Source: Flavobacteriales bacterium UBA2426
GTDB lineage: Bacteria; Bacteroidota; Bacteroidia; Flavobacteriales_F; PHOS-HE28
DNA length: 11,941 nt
Assembly: GCA_002342985.1 (NCBI GenBank)
Contig: DDRC01000203.1
Location: forward strand, 1-11,941
Direction of reading: 5' to 3'
The notes beneath the pieces were generated by a model. That model saw only the letters and a list, made by a program, of their open reading frames with translations. It was not told the origin of the DNA and did no database searches. The position numbers were made by a program, and so were the translations under genes. This document shows, one piece after another, positions 1 to 6,649 of this stretch (position 1 is its first letter; each line of letters starts with the position of its first letter).

Positions 1-1
1 G

Positions 2-589
2 GCGGTGCTCCGGTTGCGGTCCGCCATGCGGTGGGCCATCCTCGGTGCTGCGGCGCTCGCCATGGGCGGTGGGCTGGTGATAGGAGGGGGGACGCTGGCG
101 GAGCGGGCCTCCAGCGCGGTGGCCGCGGTTCGCTTGGCACGGTCGGGTGATGCCGCGATCTATGCCTCGGAGGGCGGAAGCGAGATGCGGATGGTGGCTT
201 GGATCTGCAGCACGGAATGCCTGCAAGGCGCCCCTTTCGGCGCCGGCACGGGCGACATCAAGGAGGCCCTGGTCGCCTGCTATGCTTCGAAGAAAGCGGT
301 TCCGGCCATGGAGCGGCGCCTCAACAGCCATTCCCAATTCCTGCAGGGGGGAGTGGCCCTCGGCTGGCCGGGCCTGCTGCTCGCTCTGCTGATACCTCTG
401 GTGCCCTTGGCACAGGGCTTCCGGCGGCGGTCCTTGCTGCTGGCCGGCTTCGCACTCCTGCTGCTCACCGGGGCTGCGGTGGAATCCGTGCTGGAGGTGC
501 AGGCCGGGGTGGCCCTGGTGGGTGCCTTCCTCGGCCTGCTCTCGCTGAAGGGGCATTCTGTCCCGTCGGAAGGCGGCGGTCGCGCCTGA
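2..589 (+). CDS. O-antigen ligase/polymerase-like membrane protein, C-terminal part (5' end cut by window)
   Basis: The frame is open from the first bases of the window to TGA at 587-589, so the gene probably begins upstream; the GTG at 5 and ATG at 26 are possible but unlikely true starts. The 195 visible residues hold one hydrophobic helix (about nt 29-100), a roughly 80-residue extracytoplasmic loop, and two or three further helices (about nt 352-415, 430-490, 495-545). The loop contains GAGTGDIKEAL, then LNSHSQFLQ (His codon at 329), and the last helices include ESVLEVQAGV. From family knowledge, this order (a G.GTGD motif, an N-[AS]-H-[NS]-Q-[YF]-L motif just before a helix, and an E-S-x-L-E-x-Q-x-G-V motif in the final helix) is characteristic of the Wzy_C/WaaL-type O-antigen ligases and polymerases, which join polysaccharide from an undecaprenyl carrier to an acceptor at the outer face of the inner membrane. 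The loop also has a CSTEC cysteine pair. It ends 29 bp before prmA. The assignment rests on motifs in a fragment, so the substrate cannot be named. Confidence 0.72.
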   Translation, partial: AVLRLRSAMRWAILGAAALAMGGGLVIGGGTLAERASSAVAAVRLARSGDAAIYASEGGSEMRMVAWICSTECLQGAPFGAGTGDIKEALVACYASKKAVPAMERRLNSHSQFLQGGVALGWPGLLLALLIPLVPLAQGFRRRSLLLAGFALLLLTGAAVESVLEVQAGVALVGAFLGLLSLKGHSVPSEGGGRA

Positions 590-618
590 CCTTTGGCCCC
601 GGACCGAATCGAACCGCC

Positions 619-1473
619 GTGCCATATACCCAGGTCACTTTCCTCATCGCCCCGGTGGCGCCTTGGCGCGACCTGCTCGCCGCGGAGCTCGCGGACATCG
701 GATTCGACAGCTTCGAGGAGGGCTTCACGGACCCGATGGGAGGCAGCGGCGAACTGAAGGCCTACATCCGCAGCGACCGGTTCGATGAGCGGGCGCTCCG
801 GGAGCTGCTCAGCCTGCGCGATCCGCACGCTTCCATTTCCTGGGGCGCCGAGGAGATCGCCGACCGCAATTGGAACGCCGAGTGGGAGAGCAGCTTCCAG
901 GCGGTGGAAGTGGGCGACCGGGTCAGGATCCGCGCCGATTTCCACCCCAGCCGCCCCGGATTCGAGCACGAGCTGGTGATCACGCCTCGCATGGCCTTCG
1001 GCACCGGTCACCATGCCACCACGCGCATGATGGTGCAGGCCATGCTCGATCACGACCTGGCCGGCAGGGCGGTCTGCGACCTGGGGTGCGGAACCGGGGT
1101 GCTCGCCATCCTGGCCGAGCGCATGGGGGCCCAGCGGGTGCTGGCCATCGATAACGACCTGGGCGCCGTGGAGAATGCGCGCCACAATGCGATACTGAAT
1201 GGTTGTCATGCCATCACTGTGGAAAAGGGTGACGCGGGAAGCCTGCGCGGCCTGGTCTTCGACGCTATTTTGGCCAACATCGAACGCAACGTCCTGCTCG
1301 ATGCCATGCCGGTGATGGCCGCGGCGCTCAATCCCGGTGGGGTGCTGTTCCTCAGCGGCTTCGTGCCCGGTGATCGGCACATGCTGGCGCAGCGCGCGAA
1401 GGCCTGCGGCTTGGATCTTGCCGAGCGCCTGCAGGAAGGCGATTGGGCGCTGCTCGGATGCCGCAAGCCATGA
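619..1473 (+). CDS. prmA: Ribosomal protein L11 methyltransferase PrmA
   Basis: This is an S-adenosylmethionine-dependent methyltransferase that trimethylates ribosomal protein L11 in the cytoplasm. The product is 284 residues, close to the usual 275-300. The N-terminal ferredoxin-like substrate-recognition domain spans about residues 1-90. It is followed by the family linker signature NWNAEWESSFQ, and then ITPRMAFGTGHHATT (about 122-135), typical of PrmA. SAM motif I is DLGCGTGVLA (154-163), the acidic motif is IDND, and the catalytic-pocket motif is ILANIERNVL (about 217-226), matching the N-I motif of PrmA. The chosen start is GTG at 619, giving MPYTQVTFLIAP, which fits the usual PrmA N-terminus. 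The frame is open further upstream to 199, but that part runs inside the preceding gene and does not resemble PrmA. No Shine-Dalgarno is visible. The TGA at 1471-1473 overlaps the ATG of the next gene, implying co-transcription. Confidence 0.97.
   Translation: MPYTQVTFLIAPVAPWRDLLAAELADIGFDSFEEGFTDPMGGSGELKAYIRSDRFDERALRELLSLRDPHASISWGAEEIADRNWNAEWESSFQAVEVGDRVRIRADFHPSRPGFEHELVITPRMAFGTGHHATTRMMVQAMLDHDLAGRAVCDLGCGTGVLAILAERMGAQRVLAIDNDLGAVENARHNAILNGCHAITVEKGDAGSLRGLVFDAILANIERNVLLDAMPVMAAALNPGGVLFLSGFVPGDRHMLAQRAKACGLDLAERLQEGDWALLGCRKP
1470..1473 (+). other. ATGA stop-start overlap joining prmA and the large secreted protein gene
   Basis: The bases ATGA contain both the start codon of the 1493-residue protein (1470-1472) and the TGA of prmA (1471-1473). 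Such an overlap usually means one mRNA and translational coupling by re-initiation. In-frame TTG at 1443 and ATG at 1458 are alternative starts, but the start at 1470 gives the most ordinary signal peptide. Coupling is inferred and was not measured. Confidence 0.7.
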
Positions 1474-4400
1474 CGCACACCCATCTGAACACGCTCTCTG
1501 CAGGCCATCGGTACCTGCGTTCCCTGCTGCCCGTGCTGGCCATGGTGCTCCTCCCGCGCACGGCGCAGGCCCAGCAGAAGCCGTTCTCCTCCGATCAGGC
1601 CCTTTTCCTCCAGGAAGTCACGGCCTTCCTGACGGAGGCCGACAAGAAGGAGGCCCGTCCGTTCATCGAGCAGGTCTTCGCTCCCGCATGGAACGGGGGG
1701 TACTACAGTGAGCGCCAGCGGGTGCGGGTGACGGAGGTGGCCAACTTCATGCTCAAGAAGCGCTTCGAGGCGTTCCCGGGGTTCCGCGACTATCTCTCCT
1801 GCGTAGCGGCTTTCCCAGTCACCGGCCGTCAGCCGGCGGAGTTCGATGCGTGGCTTCAGGGGATGGAGAAGCTTGTGCAGGGCGCGCGCAAGCAGAGCGT
1901 CCAGGCCTTCATCGCCACCTGCGCCGGTCTTTTTCGCGAAGGAGCCTTGGTGAGCAGCCCCAGCACCACTTGGCGCGCGCGTAGCAAGGTCTTCGCCTTC
2001 ACCTTCGACAGCGTGCCCAAGATCTCCTTCCCGGGCACCGACCTGGTCTGCCTGGCCAAGGGCGATAGCGCCGTGATCCTCCAGACCAAGGGCACCTTCC
2101 TGCCCACCACCGAGACCTGGCTGGGCGAGGGCGGGCGGGTCACATGGGAGCGCGCCGGGCTCAAGCCCACCGCCACCTTTGCGGAGTGGGTGCACCCCTA
2201 CACCGTTCGGATGAAGAGCGCCGCCTTCGAGGTCGACTCCGTGCAGTTCAACGACCCCTACTTCGAGCGCACCCTGCTCGGCAAGCTCAGCGACAAGGTG
2301 CTGGCGAACGTGGATGAGGGCAGCGCCGCCTACCCGCGATTCGAGAGCTACGATCGCCGCATGAAGATCCGCGACATCGTTGAGGGCATCGACTTCGAGG
2401 GCGGTTTCAGCATGCAGGGCGCCAAGCTCCAGGGCTACGGCACCAAGGACGAGCCGGCCTACCTCACCTTCTACCGGGACAAGCGTCCTTTCATCGTCAC
2501 CAGCGGCCTGCGCTACAGCATTGAGCCGGAGCGGATCACCAGCGATGAAGTGGCCGTGCGCGTGCGCCTCGACAAGGACTCCATCCACCACCAGAGCACC
2601 AGCCTGCGCTTCCTACGCGACAAGAAGCAGCTCTCCCTGATCAAGAAGGACGAAGGCCTGGGCAAGGCCCCCTTCTACAATACCTACCACCGGCTCGACA
2701 TGTATTTCGAGGTGCTCACCTGGAAGCAAGGCGATCCCGTGCTGCAGATCGGCAACCTCAGCGGCACCACCCAGAACAAGGCCAGCTTCGAGAGCTTCGA
2801 CTACTTCCGTGAGAAGCGCTACATGGGCATGCTGGGGATCGACAACGTGCATCCGCTCGTGCGCCTCAACGACTTCAGCAAGCAGAACGGGGGCCGCTTC
2901 TACGCACAGGAATTCGCCGTCTTCAGCCGCATGCAGAAGCAGAGCGTGGTGCCCCTGCTCATCGACATGGCCAACAAGGGCTACCTGCTGTACGACCCCG
3001 AGACGGAGTGGGTGGAGGTGCAGCCCCGGCTGCGCCAGCACATCCTCAACAGCGCGGGCAAGCAGGATTACGATGCCATCCAGTTCAACAGCTCGGTGGA
3101 CGACGGGGTGAACGCCACGCTGAACCTGCTGAACAACGACCTCACCATGCAGGGGGTGACCACCATCCTCATGAGCGACTCCCAGGATGTGCGGATCTAT
3201 CCCTCGGGCAGAGCGATCACCATCAAGAAGAACCGCGACTTCACCTTCGGCGGAAGCATCAAGGCCGGACGGCTGCAGTACTACGGCAAGGAGTACTACT
3301 TCCACTACGCCCCCTTCACCATCGACCTCATCAATGTGGACAGCGTCTCGTTCATGGCCACCAGCTTCGAGCCGAACGACCGGGGCGAGCACACCCTGGT
3401 GCGGGTGAAGAACGTGCTGGAGCAGGTGAGCGGCACCCTGGAGATCGATGCGCCCAGCAACAAGAGCGGGCGGCAGCAGGAGCGGTACCCCGAATTCCCC
3501 AAGTTCAACAGCGCCCGGGAGAGCTATGTGTACTACGACAAGCGCAGCATCCAGCGCGGAGCATACGGCCGCGACCGCTTCTACTACCGCAGCGACCCCT
3601 TCCAGATCGATTCGCTGGACAACTTCACCAATGCCGGCCTCACCTTCACCGGCACGCTGGTCAGCGCTGGCATCTTCCCGGATATCCGCGAGCCCATCCG
3701 CCTTCAGCCCGACTATGCACTCGGATTCGTGCGCGCCACCGGCGAGGCCGGCATGCCGCTCTACGGCCGCAAGGCCCAGTTCACCAGCACCATTGCGCTC
3801 AACGGCAGGGGGCTGCAGGGCAACGGCGACCTCGGGTACCTCACCACCCGCTTGAGCAGCAAGCAGCTCATCTTCACCCCTGACAGCACCCTTGGGCGAG
3901 CGGACACCTTGGAGAACGTCGCGGCCACCAAGCCCAGCATGGTGCCGCACGTCAGCGCAGGCGGCGTGTTCGTGCGCCTGGAGCCCGCCAAGGACCTGCT
4001 GCACGTGCAGAAGCTGAAGCGCCCCATGGTGCTGTACGACGACCAGGCCCTGCTCCACGGAAGCACCGACCTCACGCCAGCCGGTATGACCGGGGCAGGC
4101 CTCATCGATTTCCGAAATGCGACCCTCCGATCTGACCTGTTCCAGTTCCAGACCATGCAGTTGCATGCCGATACCTCCGACTTCCGCCTCACCGAGGGGG
4201 ATACGGCCAGCATCGCCTTCAAGACCGACAACGTGAACGCCACGGTGAAGCTCGATGAGCGGGTCGGCGAGTTCGTGAGCAACGGCAGCGAGACCAAGGT
4301 GGAGTTCCCCGTGAACCAGTACATCTGCTACATGGACCGCTTCAAGTGGTACATGGACCAGGGCGACCTCGAACTGGAGAGCGACCGCACGGCAGCGGAA

Positions 4401-5951
4401 GGGGCGGAGGACCTGCAGCTCTCGGGCTCCAACTTCATCAGCATCCGTCCCGACCAGGACAGCCTCAGCTTCATGGCCCCGAAGGCGCGCTACGACCTGA
4501 AGAAGCATCTGATCACCGCCAACGATGTCCAGTACATCCAGGTGGCCGACGCGCTGATCACCCCGGACAGCATGCGCGTGCGCATCCGCAAGAACGCTGT
4601 CATGGATCCCCTCGAGCGCACCGTCATCACGGCCAACTTCGTCACCCGCTTCCACCGCATCTACGATGCCACGGCCACCATCAAGGCCAAGCGCAGCTAC
4701 TCCGCCACCGGCACCATCGATTATGTGGACGAGAACAAGAAGGCCTTCCCCATCAAGCTCTTCAGCATCGGCGTCGACACGGCCTTCCAGACCCGCGCAG
4801 TGGGCCGGATCGCCGAGGAGCAGGACTTCCAGCTGAGCCCGGCCTTCGACTTCTTCGGCGATGTGCACCTCACCGCCAGCGTGAAGGAGCTGAGCTTCTC
4901 CGGGAGCACGCGCATCCAGCACGGCTGCGAGGGCCTTGCGCGCAACTGGATGCGCTTCACCGGCCCCATCGACCCGTTGGAGGTCTTCATCCCCGTGGGC
5001 GACACCCTCTTCGACGATCAGGGAGCGCGCATCGGCGCCGGTATCCACCTAACCGACGAGGATCCGTTCAGCACCTACGGCACCTTCCTCAGCCGCACCC
5101 GGAGCAAGGACGACCGCAACATCATCACTGCCAGCGGCCTGCTCTTCTTCGACAAGGGCCGCAAGGAGTATGTCATCTCCAACAAGGACAAGATCCGCCA
5201 GCGCGACCTGCCTGGCGCCCTGGTGAGCCTGGCTGTGGAGCCTTGCGTGGTGATGGCCGATGGTCCCATCGCCTTCGGGGTCGACCTCGGCCGCGTGAAG
5301 CTGTCGCAGGTCGGCGCCATGCGCTACGAGACCAGCGGCCAGAAGGCCTTCGGCAACGGCGTGCTCCTGGCCGACTTCCACTTCCTCGAGAACGCCTTGG
5401 AGCGCATGGCCGCAGAGATCACTGCTTATCCCGACCAGCAGGCCCTCGACATCGGCAAGACCTACTACGAGCGCATGATGCGCCAGGTACTCGGCCTGGA
5501 GCGCTCGGATAAGCTCATCAGCGAGCTCAGCATCAAAGGCGAGATCAAGAAGCTGCCGGATGAGCTGGTGAAGCCCATCGTCCTGGGCGACGTCAAGCTT
5601 CGCTGGGATGGCCCGGAACAGAGCTGGGTCAGCGATGGCCCCATCGGCATCGCCACCATCATGAAGAAGCCCGTCTACCGCATGGTGAAGGGGAAGGTCC
5701 ACATCGAGCGCAAGCGGAGCGGCGACATCATGACCATCTTCCTCCAACTCGACGACCAGACCTACTACTTCTTCCAGTACGCGCGGAACTACCTTTACGC
5801 CTACAGCAGCGACCAGCAGTTCAACACCATGCTCTCCGAGGTGAAGGATGACAAGCGGAAGCTCGCCGGCGGCAAGGACGAGGCGGACTACCAGTACATC
5901 CTCACCAACAAGAAGAAGGTGGACGACTTCCGCGACCGCTTCGGGCTCTGA
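1470..5951 (+). CDS. Large secreted beta-rich envelope protein of unknown function (1493 aa)
   Basis: I do not recognise a characterised family. Residues 1-34 form a Sec signal peptide with a basic n-region, a hydrophobic core around SLLPVLAMVLL, and a likely cut after AQA. No lipobox is present, so it should be periplasmic or outer-membrane associated. Residues about 40-165 look helical. From about 175 to 1400 the sequence alternates short beta strands rich in Tyr, Phe and Asp, with recurring F-x-G-G/F-x-G and D-S-[VL]-x-F patterns near 308, 590, 724 and 1140. About 476-526 resembles a small winged-helix-like fold (MQKQSVVPLLIDMANKGYLL, then a beta hairpin). About 997-1055 (YDLKKHLITANDVQYIQVAD, then ALITPDSMRVRIRK) recalls the strand pattern of LptA/OstA-type proteins. 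The end is a beta-hairpin plus a charged tail (DRFGL). There is no transmembrane barrel signature or enzyme motif that I can identify. It is coupled to prmA by an ATGA overlap and lies 3 bp before plsY. An envelope structural or lipid/LPS-handling role is a guess from the fold and neighbours only. Confidence 0.9.
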   Translation: MTHTHLNTLSAGHRYLRSLLPVLAMVLLPRTAQAQQKPFSSDQALFLQEVTAFLTEADKKEARPFIEQVFAPAWNGGYYSERQRVRVTEVANFMLKKRFEAFPGFRDYLSCVAAFPVTGRQPAEFDAWLQGMEKLVQGARKQSVQAFIATCAGLFREGALVSSPSTTWRARSKVFAFTFDSVPKISFPGTDLVCLAKGDSAVILQTKGTFLPTTETWLGEGGRVTWERAGLKPTATFAEWVHPYTVRMKSAAFEVDSVQFNDPYFERTLLGKLSDKVLANVDEGSAAYPRFESYDRRMKIRDIVEGIDFEGGFSMQGAKLQGYGTKDEPAYLTFYRDKRPFIVTSGLRYSIEPERITSDEVAVRVRLDKDSIHHQSTSLRFLRDKKQLSLIKKDEGLGKAPFYNTYHRLDMYFEVLTWKQGDPVLQIGNLSGTTQNKASFESFDYFREKRYMGMLGIDNVHPLVRLNDFSKQNGGRFYAQEFAVFSRMQKQSVVPLLIDMANKGYLLYDPETEWVEVQPRLRQHILNSAGKQDYDAIQFNSSVDDGVNATLNLLNNDLTMQGVTTILMSDSQDVRIYPSGRAITIKKNRDFTFGGSIKAGRLQYYGKEYYFHYAPFTIDLINVDSVSFMATSFEPNDRGEHTLVRVKNVLEQVSGTLEIDAPSNKSGRQQERYPEFPKFNSARESYVYYDKRSIQRGAYGRDRFYYRSDPFQIDSLDNFTNAGLTFTGTLVSAGIFPDIREPIRLQPDYALGFVRATGEAGMPLYGRKAQFTSTIALNGRGLQGNGDLGYLTTRLSSKQLIFTPDSTLGRADTLENVAATKPSMVPHVSAGGVFVRLEPAKDLLHVQKLKRPMVLYDDQALLHGSTDLTPAGMTGAGLIDFRNATLRSDLFQFQTMQLHADTSDFRLTEGDTASIAFKTDNVNATVKLDERVGEFVSNGSETKVEFPVNQYICYMDRFKWYMDQGDLELESDRTAAEGAEDLQLSGSNFISIRPDQDSLSFMAPKARYDLKKHLITANDVQYIQVADALITPDSMRVRIRKNAVMDPLERTVITANFVTRFHRIYDATATIKAKRSYSATGTIDYVDENKKAFPIKLFSIGVDTAFQTRAVGRIAEEQDFQLSPAFDFFGDVHLTASVKELSFSGSTRIQHGCEGLARNWMRFTGPIDPLEVFIPVGDTLFDDQGARIGAGIHLTDEDPFSTYGTFLSRTRSKDDRNIITASGLLFFDKGRKEYVISNKDKIRQRDLPGALVSLAVEPCVVMADGPIAFGVDLGRVKLSQVGAMRYETSGQKAFGNGVLLADFHFLENALERMAAEITAYPDQQALDIGKTYYERMMRQVLGLERSDKLISELSIKGEIKKLPDELVKPIVLGDVKLRWDGPEQSWVSDGPIGIATIMKKPVYRMVKGKVHIERKRSGDIMTIFLQLDDQTYYFFQYARNYLYAYSSDQQFNTMLSEVKDDKRKLAGGKDEADYQYILTNKKKVDDFRDRFGL

Positions 5952-5954
5952 ACC

Positions 5955-6605
5955 ATGGACTTCCCTTGGGTGTACGGCAGCTTCGCGATGGTCATCGCCT
6001 ACCTCTGCGGCAGCGTGCCCACCAGCGTGTGGTGGGGCAAGGCCCTCTTCGGTGTCGACGTGCGTGAGCATGGGAGCCGTAACGCAGGCGCCACCAACAC
6101 CTTCCGCGTACTCGGCCCCCAGGCGGCCATCCCGGTGCTGCTTATCGACGTGCTCAAGGGCTTCCTGCCGGTACGCCTGCTGCCCAACCTCACTGACCTT
6201 CAGCCCGATACCGCGCCTTGGATGTGGTTCCGGGTGGCCTTGGTGCTAGCGGCGGTGGTCGGGCACCTGTATCCAGTGCTGGCCGGCTTCAGAGGTGGTA
6301 AGGGCGTGGCCACCTCATTGGGAGGTGTGCTGGCCGTGCATCCCGGCGCGGCAGGCATCTGCGTGGCCGTTTTCGCGGTCGTATTCCTGCTGTCGCGGTA
6401 CGTCTCGCTCAGCTCGCTGGCGGCGGCCGCGGCGTTCCCCCTGGCGGTGGCCGTCGTATTCCGCGAGCCCAGCCCCATCAAGGTCGGGTTCGCCATCGTG
6501 CTCTGCGTGCTGGTCTTCTACACGCACCGTGAGAACATCGGGCGGCTCCTGCGAGGCGAGGAGAATCGCCTTAGCCTCGCCGGCAGGAGCGGCAGACCCC
6601 GGTGA
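5955..6605 (+). CDS. plsY: Acyl-phosphate:glycerol-3-phosphate acyltransferase PlsY
   Basis: This polytopic inner-membrane enzyme transfers an acyl group from acyl-phosphate to glycerol-3-phosphate to make lysophosphatidic acid, the first step of phospholipid synthesis. The 216-residue length is normal for the family. All conserved PlsY motifs are present: GSVPTSVWWGK (19-29), HGSRNAGATNTFR (39-51; the serine-glycine-asparagine/GATN motif), DVLKG (65-69), GHLYPVLAGFRGGKGVAT (103-120; phosphate-binding motif) and HRENIGRLLRGEENR (191-205). Hydrophobic stretches at about 5-27, 53-75, 92-110, 122-147 and 150-190 fit the family's multi-helix topology. The start ATG at 5955 lies 3 bp after the TGA of the preceding gene, so they are very probably co-transcribed. 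The tail ends in a short Arg/Gly-rich extension. No key residue is missing. Confidence 0.98.
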   Translation: MDFPWVYGSFAMVIAYLCGSVPTSVWWGKALFGVDVREHGSRNAGATNTFRVLGPQAAIPVLLIDVLKGFLPVRLLPNLTDLQPDTAPWMWFRVALVLAAVVGHLYPVLAGFRGGKGVATSLGGVLAVHPGAAGICVAVFAVVFLLSRYVSLSSLAAAAAFPLAVAVVFREPSPIKVGFAIVLCVLVFYTHRENIGRLLRGEENRLSLAGRSGRPR

Positions 6606-6649
6606 AACCCCACGGCCCGTATCCCGGTACAAGCGCCCACTCTCGGACG
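6606..6649. other. 44-bp gap between plsY and the giant coiled-coil gene
   Basis: This is the longest gap between genes in the window. I see no clear inverted repeat or T-run terminator, no Bacteroidota TAnnTTTG promoter box, and no Shine-Dalgarno before the ATG at 6650. An in-frame GTG at 6602 overlaps the plsY stop (GTGA) and would remove the gap by adding 16 residues. Confidence 0.5.

Noticed and set aside
588..595. GACCTTTG resembling the Bacteroidota -7 promoter box (TAnnTTTG) before prmA
   Set aside because: The first position differs and there is no TTG at the expected -33 distance; one near-match of this length is expected by chance.
199..618. Upstream in-frame extension of prmA to 199
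   Set aside because: It overlaps the preceding membrane-protein gene and its translation is Arg/Gly/Pro-rich and unlike any PrmA; GTG at 619 gives the standard N-terminus.
590..618. Possible terminator between the ligase-like gene and prmA
   Set aside because: There is no convincing inverted repeat followed by a T-run in these 29 bases.
280..1380. Long minus-strand open frame opposite prmA (366 codons)
   Set aside because: It is the antisense shadow of a GC-rich coding region; the product is His/Ala/Gly/Arg-rich with no domain, while the + strand has clear PrmA motifs.
3008..3883. Alternative-frame 291-codon + strand open frame and similar ones (4346-5512, 6295-6867)
   Set aside because: They lie inside real genes in another frame and encode His/Arg/Pro/Gln-rich sequence without motifs.
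1206..6071. Chain of long minus-strand open frames (461, 811 and 340 codons) opposite the large secreted protein
   Set aside because: The products are Val/Glu/Leu/His-rich, low-complexity translations typical of the antisense frame in high-GC3 genes. The + strand has one intact 1493-codon gene with a signal peptide.
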